Shown here: piece after piece, positions 8,189 through 16,284 of the stretch
Numbering within the stretch: the first letter of the stretch is position 1
Layout: every line of letters starts with the position of its first letter
Assembly (NCBI GenBank): GCA_002336915.1
Contig: DDET01000018.1
Location: 63,013 to 110,912, forward strand
Length of the DNA stretch: 47,900 nucleotides
Source: Bacteroidetes bacterium UBA1947
Lineage (GTDB): Bacteria; Bacteroidota; Bacteroidia; Chitinophagales; Chitinophagaceae
Reading direction: 5' to 3'
Program-made: the position numbers and the translations under genes
The notes under the pieces: model-generated
The model's input: the letters and a program-made list of their open reading frames with translations, nothing else
Databases searched by the model: none
What the model was told of the DNA's origin: nothing

Positions 8189-9517
8189 ATGAGTACAATG
8201 ACTCGTTCTAACATTGATTTTAAGTTGCCTTACAAGGTTAAGGATATCAGCCTCGCAGAATGGGGTCGTAAAGAAATAAAGCTGGCTGAAGCAGAAATGC
8301 CCGGCCTGATGTCGATCCGTGCTGAGTTTGGTGCACAAAAACCATTGGCTGGTGCCCGCATAGCCGGTTGCCTGCACATGACAATCCAAACCGCGGTGCT
8401 GATCGAAACGCTCGTAGAATTGGGTGCAGAAGTACGCTGGAGCTCATGTAATATATTCTCTACTCAAGATCATGCTGCTGCTGCTATAGCTGCTGCAGGT
8501 ATCGGCGTCTTCGCCTGGAAAGGCCAGACTCAGCAGGAAGCTGACTGGTGCATTGAGCAGACATTATTCTTCGGCAGCGAAGATCGTCCGCTGAACATGA
8601 TACTCGATGATGGTGGTGACCTTACCAACATCGTATTCGATAACTATACTGAGCTCATTCAGCACATCAAAGGCCTTAGTGAAGAAACTACTACAGGTGT
8701 ACATCGTCTTTACGAAAGGATGCAGAAAGGCACTTTGCCAATACCTGCTATCAACGTGAACGACTCAGTTACCAAATCTAAGTTCGATAATAAATACGGC
8801 TGTAAAGAATCACTGGTTGATTCTATCCGCCGCGCTACCGATGTAATGATGGCAGGTAAAGTTGCCGTTGTAGGTGGTTATGGCGATGTGGGTAAAGGCT
8901 CTGCAGAATCACTGCGTGGCGCCGGTGCCCGTGTTATCGTTACCGAGATCGATCCTATATGCGCCCTGCAGGCTGCAATGGACGGTTTTGAAGTGAAGAA
9001 GATGATTGATGCCGTTAAAGAAGCAGATATCATTGTTACTGCTTCAGGCTGCCGCGACCTGATCACAGAAAAGCATTTCAGGTTGATGAAGGACAAGGCT
9101 ATTGTTTGTAACATCGGCCACTTCGATATCGAAATAGACATGGCATGGATCAATAAGAGCTACGGCCATACTAAAGATACCATCAAGCCACAGGTTGATC
9201 TTTACAACATCGATGGCAAAGACGTTATCGTACTTGCCGAAGGCCGTCTTGTAAATCTTGGTTGTGCTACCGGCCACCCTAGCTTTGTAATGAGTAACTC
9301 ATTCAGCAACCAGACACTTGCGCAGATGGAACTGTGGGCAAACCACGCCAGCTACGAGAACAAAGTATATGTGCTGCCAAAGCATCTTGATGAAAAAGTA
9401 GCACGCCTGCACCTTGCTAAAATTGGTGTTGAGCTCGAAGAGCTTACAGATGCACAATCTGAATACCTCGGCATTGCCAAAAATGGCCCCTTCAAAGCGG
9501 ATCATTACAGGTATTAG
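8189..9517 (+). CDS. ahcY: Adenosylhomocysteinase (S-adenosylhomocysteine hydrolase)
   Basis: A 442-residue NAD-dependent enzyme that splits S-adenosylhomocysteine into adenosine and homocysteine, keeping SAM methylation running and supplying MetH with substrate. Recognised segments are AGCLHMTIQTAVLIETL near the N-terminus, NKYGCKESLVDSI, the NAD-binding GGYGDVGKGSAESL, and the C-terminal HYRY. The last motif reads KADHYRY where many family members have KPDHYRY. An upstream TTG would add ten residues, but the ATG fits the family start (MSTMTRSN...) and leaves a normal leader. It is a single-gene unit with its own promoter and terminator. metH, the next step in the cycle, lies 2.4 kb away on the other strand. 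Confidence 0.97.
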   Translation: MSTMTRSNIDFKLPYKVKDISLAEWGRKEIKLAEAEMPGLMSIRAEFGAQKPLAGARIAGCLHMTIQTAVLIETLVELGAEVRWSSCNIFSTQDHAAAAIAAAGIGVFAWKGQTQQEADWCIEQTLFFGSEDRPLNMILDDGGDLTNIVFDNYTELIQHIKGLSEETTTGVHRLYERMQKGTLPIPAINVNDSVTKSKFDNKYGCKESLVDSIRRATDVMMAGKVAVVGGYGDVGKGSAESLRGAGARVIVTEIDPICALQAAMDGFEVKKMIDAVKEADIIVTASGCRDLITEKHFRLMKDKAIVCNIGHFDIEIDMAWINKSYGHTKDTIKPQVDLYNIDGKDVIVLAEGRLVNLGCATGHPSFVMSNSFSNQTLAQMELWANHASYENKVYVLPKHLDEKVARLHLAKIGVELEELTDAQSEYLGIAKNGPFKADHYRY

Positions 9518-9540
9518 TCGTTATTATATTCTTTCTAAAA

Positions 9541-9568
9541 GGGTATGCTTCCGGGCATACCTTTTTTT
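9541..9568 (+). terminator. Intrinsic terminator after ahcY
   Basis: GGTATGC (9542-9548) pairs with GCATACC (9555-9561), then seven T. It stops 2 bases before the convergent PAP2-like gene ends. Confidence 0.85.
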
Positions 9569-9569
9569 G

Positions 9570-10238
9570 TTATCTCAAATACAGGTAGGCCGCGGGCATT
9601 ACCAGCACGCCCAGTATATAGCCCAGCCATATCTCCCATATTTTATGCGCGCCCAGCAACATTCGTGCAGTGCCTATGATGCCTGAGATGGCCAGCGCAA
9701 TGAACAGTGGCACCACCATATTCACAGGGCTTATGATCATAAGCACTATGAGGATGCCTACCATGCCGCCTGCGGCAGTAGTGTGCATGCTGATCTTAAA
9801 GAAGATATTCACCAGGAACATCAGTATGATACCCCAGTAAGCGCCCATTAAGAGCACCCGCAGGATCAGCGGTGTATTGGGAACGTTAGCCGCCACATGC
9901 TCTGCCCAGAAATAGAATATCATGGTGCTGATAAGCGGAATGATACGGTCTTTGGTAGTATGTAGCTGTATGCTTTGAATAAAACCCAGCGCTTTCATTA
10001 ACAGTACACTTAGCAGCGGAAAGAATAATGTAGAGATTCCGATACGGAGCAACCACAGTTTCAGCAACTGCATGTCCATGCCGGCGAAGCTAACGGGTGC
10101 CAGCTTGTACAGCGCCAGTGTCATCACTGTAGGCATGAACACGGGATGGAAAACATAAGAAGCTGTAGTAGCCAGCACACGCAGGAACTTAGAATTTACC
10201 GGCTTCGGCTCGTTAACAACAATATCGGGGCTATTCAT
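9570..10238 (-). CDS. Multi-pass membrane protein, PAP2-like
   Basis: A 222-residue protein with about six membrane helices. Three spaced segments recall the PAP2 phosphatase signature: KDR at 96-98, SMHT at 150-153 in place of PSGH, and R192...H198...E202 in GTARMLLGAHKIWEIW in place of SR-x5-H-x3-D. If active it would remove phosphate from a lipid pyrophosphate at the membrane; the degenerate motifs make that uncertain. Its ATG overlaps the last 8 bases of the TOPRIM gene upstream, so its translation is probably coupled to the cassette. Its base composition matches the core genome, not the AT-rich cassette, so it is probably a resident gene beside an insertion. Confidence 0.7.
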   Translation of the reverse strand: MNSPDIVVNEPKPVNSKFLRVLATTASYVFHPVFMPTVMTLALYKLAPVSFAGMDMQLLKLWLLRIGISTLFFPLLSVLLMKALGFIQSIQLHTTKDRIIPLISTMIFYFWAEHVAANVPNTPLILRVLLMGAYWGIILMFLVNIFFKISMHTTAAGGMVGILIVLMIISPVNMVVPLFIALAISGIIGTARMLLGAHKIWEIWLGYILGVLVMPAAYLYLR

Positions 10239-10818
10239 CTGAATCGAGTAAAAAGGGAGATAAGAATTGCTTTAATGGCTCTAAAAAATTATGATTTAAA
10301 TTCCAATATTCCTGTATTCTGTAATTTCTATTTTCTTCCTTTATTGCATTATTTCTCCGGGCCTGTTCGGGCAATAATGCCTCGAGATACGCATATATTC
10401 TCCCCTTAATTACCGGTACGTTATAACCATTTATACACTGTTCGTATCCTTCGAAGCACTCTATTAGGTTGCGATGAACCGCAATTTCACTAAGTAGATT
10501 TTCCAAACAACCGTTTGCACTATCGTTTGGAAATAAGAATAGCATCACAGGTATTCCATATCCCTTGAAATCATTTATCACTTCTTCTCTTCGTTGTTCT
10601 ATATCACCATCACCGTCAAGTATTAGTATGGTTATTCTCTCATTGTCATGATTCTCACGAATAGCCTCTTTCACATTCCCACCAGCTTTGTATCCAGACC
10701 ATGAAAACAGAGGGTCAAAATAATTATCACCTAAATTTTCTTCAAAAATTTCTTCAATGTAGTCACGAAGGAATTTAATGTCGGCTTTGCTTTCTGTGAA
10801 TATTCTGAACTCTTTCAT
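10231..10818 (-). CDS. Small TOPRIM-like protein (DUF3226-type), partner of the ATPase
   Basis: A 195-residue protein that reads as a compact TOPRIM nuclease domain. Glu9 (RIFTES) stands at the conserved first-strand acidic position, and Asp68-Gly-Asp70 (ILDGDGD) is the DxD metal motif. FLFPNDSANGCLENLL (95-109) recalls the DUF3226 family, which is grouped with TOPRIM. The ATG follows the stop of the ATPase gene after one base (TAAaATG), so the two are translationally coupled and probably act as a complex. ATPase plus TOPRIM is the logic of OLD nucleases and of PARIS (AriA/AriB), which fight phages; AriB, however, is assigned to DUF4435 and is larger. Low GC suggests recent gain. A defence role is inference. 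Confidence 0.72.
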   Translation of the reverse strand: MKEFRIFTESKADIKFLRDYIEEIFEENLGDNYFDPLFSWSGYKAGGNVKEAIRENHDNERITILILDGDGDIEQRREEVINDFKGYGIPVMLFLFPNDSANGCLENLLSEIAVHRNLIECFEGYEQCINGYNVPVIKGRIYAYLEALLPEQARRNNAIKEENRNYRIQEYWNLNHNFLEPLKQFLSPFLLDSDE

Positions 10819-10819
10819 T

Positions 10820-11854
10820 TTACCTTATTTCACTTTCGGCCAGCAAGGAGTTATTAAATTCTTCAAATCGGGATGTATATGCTTTTATGCCGCTTTTTGT
10901 ATCAGCAAGTTTTATTATTCTGCTTTTATCTTCAAACCCCAACTCTCGTATTGCCTGTGTATAATATTCAATGCACTCCTTAGAATGGGTCGTCGCAAAA
11001 ATTTGTACATTTTTATTTTTTGCAGCAGTCAGGACTTTTTCAATAAAATCTTTCATTCTACTATAATGTATGCCTGTGTCAATTTCATCCATCATCAGCC
11101 TGTTATTTTCGCACAAGTCAATTTCCAGCAGATATCTAAAAAATTTCTTAAAACCATCTCCATATACCGCTAAAGGACGAATGTTCTCATCTTCTCTTAT
11201 TATCAACGTCGATTCTTGGGGGATAATTGCATTATTTATCTCTACCGAATTTAGTTTAGGAAGAAAATAACGCAGTGCATTTCTAAAATCGTCAAATTTA
11301 TCGTTGTCAAGGGAGATTTTGGAGAAAAACTCTACAAGATCGCTATCATAAATTGTGTCAAACGATATAAGCGGGTAATATATTTGACTCGTGTATATGT
11401 CATCTATAAATTTTAATTGTTTTTCCCCATTCAAAAGAAATTCCAGCAAGTATTGTGAACGGTCATTTAACAATATATATGCGCCAAGCTTGTGTGCCTC
11501 TTCAGTAGATATTTCGCTTCTATGTTTTACTCTTAAACTTAGGCGATTTGTCTGCGAACTGTGATATTTAAATTCGTATAAAATTTTTCTATTGTTCTTA
11601 TTCGTAAATAAATCGAAATAGTTTACATTTTTATGATTACGCAAGTCTAATTTCCTAATAGCCAAGGTGTTTAAAAAATTTCTCATTAGTTGATTTACAC
11701 TCGCGTCATCAAACAATAATGCCTCCAGCATTGTAGTTTTCCCCACATTATTATCACCTACGATGAGATTGAATGTACCAATATCATTTACTTCCAAGGA
11801 ATCGAACTTCTTAAAATTCTCAACCTTTAAATATGATAAATGTTTTGTTTCCAT
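10820..11854 (-). CDS. AAA (OLD/AAA_15-type) ATPase of a two-gene cassette
   Basis: A 344-residue ABC-like ATPase of the OLD/RecF type. It starts with LKVENFKKF; Walker A is GDNNVGKTT (33-41), the signature region is YGDGFKK (231-237), Walker B is LMMDEID (253-259), and the switch histidine is His290 (TTHSKE). The insert between Walker A and the signature is only about 190 residues, with no long coiled coil, so it is not an SMC or Rad50 protein. No nuclease domain is fused; that part is the coupled downstream TOPRIM gene. A 60-base sample inside it (11581-11640) has 11 G+C, against 32 in a sample of neighbouring metH (13261-13320). It has its own -7 box between it and metH. Confidence 0.85.
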   Translation of the reverse strand: METKHLSYLKVENFKKFDSLEVNDIGTFNLIVGDNNVGKTTMLEALLFDDASVNQLMRNFLNTLAIRKLDLRNHKNVNYFDLFTNKNNRKILYEFKYHSSQTNRLSLRVKHRSEISTEEAHKLGAYILLNDRSQYLLEFLLNGEKQLKFIDDIYTSQIYYPLISFDTIYDSDLVEFFSKISLDNDKFDDFRNALRYFLPKLNSVEINNAIIPQESTLIIREDENIRPLAVYGDGFKKFFRYLLEIDLCENNRLMMDEIDTGIHYSRMKDFIEKVLTAAKNKNVQIFATTHSKECIEYYTQAIRELGFEDKSRIIKLADTKSGIKAYTSRFEEFNNSLLAESEIR

Positions 11855-11871
11855 TTCAATTGTTTCTATAA

Positions 11872-11879
11872 CAAATCTA
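11872..11879 (-). promoter_or_regulatory. -7 box (TAGATTTG) of the ATPase-TOPRIM cassette
   Basis: Exact TAnnTTTG match on the minus strand inside the 31-base gap between metH and the ATPase gene, 17 bases before the ATG. It would let the cassette be expressed apart from metH. Confidence 0.45.
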
Positions 11880-11885
11880 ATTAAG

Positions 11886-14585
11886 TTATTCTAATATCGG
11901 TGAAAGCCATTTTGCCATTTCGTCGGCAGGCAGGCCTTTTCTTTTTGTATAGTCTTCCAGCTGGTCTTGCTCTATATGGCCTATGCCAAAGTAAGTGCTT
12001 TGGGGATGGCTGAAATACCAGCCGCATACCGAGGCCCCCGGGTACATGGCTAATGATTCAGTAAGCTGTATACCTGCATGCTCTGTAGCGCCCAGCAGGT
12101 CGAACAGCTTATACTTTTCAGTATGGTCGGGACAGGCAGGGTAGCCCGGTGCAGGGCGTATACCACGATACTCTTCTTTCACCAGTTCTTCTACAGGCAG
12201 GTTCTCATCTGCATCATAGCCCCAGTATTCTTTCCTGGTCTTCAGGTGCAGTACTTCGGCAAATGCTTCGGCCAGGCGATCCGCCATTGCCTGCAGCATT
12301 ATTTTATTATAGTCGTCGTGGTTATCCATGAAGCGCTGCAAGTGTGGCTCAATGCCATGTATACTTACGGCAAATGCGCCTACATAATCGCTCTGCACAG
12401 GGCTTATAAAATCGGCCAGTGAGAATTGCGGTTGGCCTGCAGCTTTCTTTACCTGCTGACGAAGGTGTTCCAGCCTGTGCAGCTCATTGCCATTATCATC
12501 GCGCACTATAATAGTATCAGGAGCGGGCCTGCTGGTTTGCCAGAAACCTATCACGCCTTTTGCAGTAAGCCATTTTTCATTCACTATTTTATCCAGCATC
12601 GCATTAGCATCGTTGAAGAGCTTGGTAGCCTCCTTGCCTGCATACTCATCGCTAAGTATAGCAGGGTATTTACCTTTCATCTCCCATGCTATAAAGAAAG
12701 GCCCCCAGTCAATATATTGCCTTATCTCGTTAAGGTCGTAGTCGGCAAATACCTTAGTGCCGGTGAATTGTGGAGCGGGTGGGGTATAGTTGTTCCAGTC
12801 TATCTGTACGCCTTTATTCTGTGCCTCTGAATAAGGTATATACTGTTTAGCCGTTTTTTTATTGGCAAAGTCAGTACGCAGCTTGGCGTACTCTGTATCT
12901 ATATTAGTTAAGAATTCGGTCTTATTGTCATTATTCAGCAGGCTGCCGGCTACGGTCACGCTGCGACTTGCATCCAATACATACACTACACCATTATCAT
13001 ATTCAGGCGCTATCCTCACTGCAGTATGCGTGCGCGATGTGGTTGCACCGCCTATCAGCAGCGGCTGCTTCATGCCCCTGCGTTTCATCTCCTTAGCCAC
13101 ATGCACCATCTCATCCAGCGATGGGGTGATGAGGCCGCTAAGACCAATGATGTCCACATTTTCTTTTATAGCAGTATCCAGTATCTTATCGGTGTGCACC
13201 ATTACGCCCAGGTCTATAACATCGTAACCGTTACAGCCCAGCACAACGCCTACTATGTTCTTGCCTATGTCATGCACATCGCCTTTTACAGTTGCCATGA
13301 GTATCTTGGCGGCACCGGCGGTTTCTTCGTTCACGGTGCCTGCATCTTCGTGCGCCTGTCGGCGTACTTCTTTTTCAGCTTCTATATAGGGTGTTAGCAC
13401 CGCTACGCTCTTCTTCATTACGCGCGCGCTCTTCACCACCTGCGGCAGGAACATCTTGCCACTGCCAAACAGGTCACCCACCACGTTCATACCATCCATC
13501 AGCGGCCCTTCTATCACTTCCAGCGGACGTGCATACTTTTGCCTTGCTTCTTCGGTATCCAGCTCTATAAAATCGGTAATGCCATTCACCAGGGAATGTT
13601 TCAGGCGTTCTTCCACACTGGTGCCGCGCCATGCATCGTCTCTCTTTTCTTCCTTCCCTTTTGCTTTAACGGTCTCCGCAAAGTTCACCAGCCGTTCTGT
13701 TGCGTCAGGGCGTTTATTCATCACCACATCCTCGCACAGCTCACGCAACACGGGATCTATCTCGGAGTATACCTGCAAAGCGCCGGCATTCACTATGCCC
13801 ATATCCATGCCAGCTTCAATAGCATGCAGCAGGAACACACTATGTATTGCCTCGCGCACGGTATCGTTACCACGAAAGGAAAAGGACACATTGCTCACAC
13901 CACCACTTACACGCGTAAGGGGCATTTTTTGTTTTATGATGCGCGTAGCCTCTATGAACTCGACCGCGTAATTATTATGCTCTTCAATGCCCGTAGCTAT
14001 CGCAAATATGTTGGGATCAAAAATGATGTCTTCAGGATGGAAGCCTACCTGCTTCGTAAGTATTTTATAGGCCCGTTCGCAAATGCTCACGCGGCGCTCC
14101 AGGCTATCGGCCTGGCCATTCTCATCAAAGGCCATTACTATTACCGCAGCACCGTAGCTGCGACAAGTGAATCCCTGCTCTATGAATTTCTCCTCGCCTT
14201 CTTTTAGTGATATGGAGTTAACGATACATTTGCCCTGCACGCATTTCAGTCCCGCCTCTATGATGGAAAATTTAGAGGAGTCGAGCATGATGGGTATTTT
14301 GGCAATATCGGGTTCCGCCTGCAGCAGGTTGATGAAGGTGGTCATAGCCAGCTCGCCATCCAGCAGGGCATCATCCATATTCACATCCAGTATCTGTGCG
14401 CCGCTTTCCACCTGTTGCCTTGCCACCGACAATGCTTCCTCATACTTGTTCTCACGTATGAGGCGCGCAAATTTCTTGGAGCCCGTCACGTTAGTGCGTT
14501 CCCCTATGTTCACAAAATTGGTTTCGGGCCTCAGGGTAAGCGGTTCCAAACCACTAAGCCTGAGAAAAGGTCGTATGTCGGACAT
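11886..14585 (-). CDS. metH: Methionine synthase, C-terminal modules (split MetH)
   Basis: An 899-residue protein with the folate-binding, cobalamin-binding and activation modules of B12-dependent methionine synthase. The pterin-binding barrel comes first (NIGERTNVTGSKKF). Next is the B12 cap (about 325-395). The B12 domain follows, with DVHDIG, whose His438 is the lower cobalt ligand. Last is the AdoMet-dependent activation domain with RPAPGYPACPDHTEK. The N-terminal homocysteine/zinc module is missing and is not encoded nearby; many Bacteroidota carry it as a separate gene. The frame stays open 20 codons further upstream, but a -7 box lies in that extension and the family start fits MSDIRPFLRL, so the ATG at 14585 was chosen. 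Confidence 0.95.
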   Translation of the reverse strand: MSDIRPFLRLSGLEPLTLRPETNFVNIGERTNVTGSKKFARLIRENKYEEALSVARQQVESGAQILDVNMDDALLDGELAMTTFINLLQAEPDIAKIPIMLDSSKFSIIEAGLKCVQGKCIVNSISLKEGEEKFIEQGFTCRSYGAAVIVMAFDENGQADSLERRVSICERAYKILTKQVGFHPEDIIFDPNIFAIATGIEEHNNYAVEFIEATRIIKQKMPLTRVSGGVSNVSFSFRGNDTVREAIHSVFLLHAIEAGMDMGIVNAGALQVYSEIDPVLRELCEDVVMNKRPDATERLVNFAETVKAKGKEEKRDDAWRGTSVEERLKHSLVNGITDFIELDTEEARQKYARPLEVIEGPLMDGMNVVGDLFGSGKMFLPQVVKSARVMKKSVAVLTPYIEAEKEVRRQAHEDAGTVNEETAGAAKILMATVKGDVHDIGKNIVGVVLGCNGYDVIDLGVMVHTDKILDTAIKENVDIIGLSGLITPSLDEMVHVAKEMKRRGMKQPLLIGGATTSRTHTAVRIAPEYDNGVVYVLDASRSVTVAGSLLNNDNKTEFLTNIDTEYAKLRTDFANKKTAKQYIPYSEAQNKGVQIDWNNYTPPAPQFTGTKVFADYDLNEIRQYIDWGPFFIAWEMKGKYPAILSDEYAGKEATKLFNDANAMLDKIVNEKWLTAKGVIGFWQTSRPAPDTIIVRDDNGNELHRLEHLRQQVKKAAGQPQFSLADFISPVQSDYVGAFAVSIHGIEPHLQRFMDNHDDYNKIMLQAMADRLAEAFAEVLHLKTRKEYWGYDADENLPVEELVKEEYRGIRPAPGYPACPDHTEKYKLFDLLGATEHAGIQLTESLAMYPGASVCGWYFSHPQSTYFGIGHIEQDQLEDYTKRKGLPADEMAKWLSPILE

Positions 14586-14614
14586 TCTATATATTAGAGA
14601 TTCTAAAAGCGTTG

Positions 14615-14622
14615 CAAAGGTA
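14615..14622 (-). promoter_or_regulatory. -7 box (TACCTTTG) of metH
   Basis: Exact TAnnTTTG match on the minus strand, 29 bases before the metH ATG. It supports the shorter metH start. No cobalamin riboswitch was recognised in the short leader. Confidence 0.55.
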
Positions 14623-14679
14623 ACTAATACCTGCCTATTGTCCATCTCTTTATGAGGCTTGCTTTATGTGTTACGGGGC

Positions 14680-15354
14680 CTAAAACCGTGCATTGATACC
14701 CAGGCACATTATGCCTTTATAGCCATAGCCCAGCTCGAAGAAAAAAGCCGCCGGGCCATTACCCTTTATGCCCAGTACGGTTACTTGTCCGTTCACATGT
14801 TGGGTATGCGTTTCCTTTGTGCGTGGGCCTGCGCGCTCCAGTTGGTAAGACGATAAATTATCATAGTAATCCTCATCAAGCGTACGGCTATCGTTATAGT
14901 AAGTGTAGCCTGCACCGAAGCCCCCGTACATCTGGAAGGTCTCAAGGTCGATAAAGGTGAAGGTATAATCGTTGGCGATAGTATATGCGCAGCGTTTATA
15001 ATGGCCCGTTTCCCGGTTGTCGTTCATTTTTGAATAGTTCGTGGTCTTGCCGCTTTGATAATCTATTCCCGCTGCAATACCTATCGCCAGCCATTTGGCC
15101 AGGTGATACCTGTAGCCAAGAAAATCGGCAAAGGAAAGGCTGGAGGGAAAATCAAAGCCGGTGTATTTGCGCTGCGATATACCTGCATCCTGGTCGGTAC
15201 TGAATGCACCGGCGCTGAGCCTTATTTCATGCCGCCCCAGTTCGTACACAGAATTGTAGGCATCCGAGTGATGCGGGAAATGGTAATGCTGTGCCCGCAA
15301 GCTGCCGCAACAAAGGACTGTGAGTAAGACTATGCCTGATAAAGTTTTGCGCAT
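14680..15354 (-). CDS. Secreted beta-barrel-like protein, unknown function
   Basis: A 224-residue protein with a signal peptide (MRKTLSGIVLLTVLCCGSLRAQ). The mature part alternates aromatic and polar residues in short strands (YRYHLAKWLAIGIAAG, FGAGYTYY) and ends in INARF with a terminal Phe, the pattern of a small outer-membrane beta barrel. A short loop rich in Asp and Tyr sits near residue 175. It precedes metH on the same strand with a gap of about 95 bases that contains the metH promoter, so it is probably a separate unit. No family was recognised beyond the barrel pattern. Confidence 0.72.
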   Translation of the reverse strand: MRKTLSGIVLLTVLCCGSLRAQHYHFPHHSDAYNSVYELGRHEIRLSAGAFSTDQDAGISQRKYTGFDFPSSLSFADFLGYRYHLAKWLAIGIAAGIDYQSGKTTNYSKMNDNRETGHYKRCAYTIANDYTFTFIDLETFQMYGGFGAGYTYYNDSRTLDEDYYDNLSSYQLERAGPRTKETHTQHVNGQVTVLGIKGNGPAAFFFELGYGYKGIMCLGINARF

Positions 15355-15402
15355 ACAATAGGTTTAATGAATGTGGTGCAACACAAATAATGCCAAATTG
15401 AG

Positions 15403-16284
15403 CTACAACCAATTGTAGCGGCCGAAGCCTTTGCCATAATAGTCTTTATCGAGACAATCTTTTTTAGGCACCTCACGGAAGCCATCGGGTGGCTTGCCGT
15501 ATTTGGGGCTGTCTGCTGTACGCCTGGTTATTTTGTCGTAGTAAAATGTGTAAGGATCGTTGGGATCGCGGATGCATCTGGGTAGGTAAATTACCTGCTC
15601 CTGTTCATTTAATGACTCGTCATTGACTCCCGTCTGAGCCGGGACAGGTATGGATTGACTATGGTCTGAAGGTGGGATCTCTGTTGGGCTTTGTTCGTCG
15701 CGAGTAGTTACATCTCCCTGTTCCGCATCAATATTCATTGATGCCGGAACGTCCCCCTTCAAAGAGGGAATTTCAGATGACTGTTCATTGACTATGGATT
15801 GACTATGGTCGAGGACATCGTAGGCGAGCTCGAAGGGCCTGTGACCGTTCAGTTCTTTGCCTTGCAGATATTCATTGGCGTAGGGTATTACTTTTTGTGC
15901 GAGTTCGTTATCGCGACTACTAACGCGGCCGAGGAAATTTTGTACAACATCTATGCTTGCACCTAATGATGTTTGCTTCTGGATGTTGTTTATGCAGACT
16001 ATGAGTTTGCGCATGGTCTCGGCTTCTTTGAGTGTGGGGAAGCGGCTACCTTCGTCGCGGTTGGCGATGGCATTATTTAGCTCAGCAAGCTGAGTAAAGT
16101 ATTGCTCGACCAATATGGATGGTGTGCGGCGAGCGGCTTCTTTTATTTCTTTCCAGCGCCCGTTCTTTACCCATAGGTTTACCGTCTTGGCTTCGACGCC
16201 AACTTGCCTTGCGATCTCGGCCTGTGAATGGTCGGTTTGGAAAAAGAGCTCGCGGGCTGAATTATGTTCTTGTGGTTTTATCAT
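15403..16284 (-). CDS. Terminase-small-subunit-like HTH protein, orphan
   Basis: A 293-residue protein. Residues 20-50 form a helix-turn-helix (SQAEIARQVGVEAKTVNLWV, then W44) of the kind that opens phage terminase small subunits and some transposase-like proteins. A helical stretch follows at 55-145. Residues 155-235 are acidic, polar and of low complexity, and contain DHSQSI twice (159-164 and 207-212), matched by an 18-base direct repeat in the DNA. The last 50 residues are basic and aromatic (RYNWL end). No other phage gene lies near, so this is not a prophage as seen here. A DNA-binding role is likely; a packaging role is not supported. Confidence 0.65.
   Translation of the reverse strand: MIKPQEHNSARELFFQTDHSQAEIARQVGVEAKTVNLWVKNGRWKEIKEAARRTPSILVEQYFTQLAELNNAIANRDEGSRFPTLKEAETMRKLIVCINNIQKQTSLGASIDVVQNFLGRVSSRDNELAQKVIPYANEYLQGKELNGHRPFELAYDVLDHSQSIVNEQSSEIPSLKGDVPASMNIDAEQGDVTTRDEQSPTEIPPSDHSQSIPVPAQTGVNDESLNEQEQVIYLPRCIRDPNDPYTFYYDKITRRTADSPKYGKPPDGFREVPKKDCLDKDYYGKGFGRYNWL
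15649..15810. repeat. 18-base direct repeat inside the terminase-like gene
   Basis: TATGGATTGACTATGGTC occurs exactly at 15649-15666 and 15793-15810, 144 bases apart and therefore in frame. Further TTGACT and CTGTTCATT words lie between and beside the copies. It encodes the repeated DHSQSI motif and suggests growth of the linker by slippage or recombination. Confidence 0.8.

Noticed and set aside
10820..11854. SMC/Rad50 or RecF as identity of the ATPase
   Set aside because: No long coiled-coil insert, length of only 344 residues, and a coupled TOPRIM partner instead of a Mre11-like or RecOR context.
13539..14207. 222-codon plus-strand frame inside metH
   Set aside because: Antisense shadow of a conserved coding region; no start signal or domain.
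11886..14585. metH as a 5'-truncated pseudogene
   Set aside because: The frame is intact, has a proper promoter and starts at a natural domain border; a separate homocysteine module is known in this phylum.
15403..16284. Prophage remnant around the terminase-like gene
   Set aside because: No integrase, large terminase, portal or capsid gene and no att-like repeat in the surrounding 10 kb.
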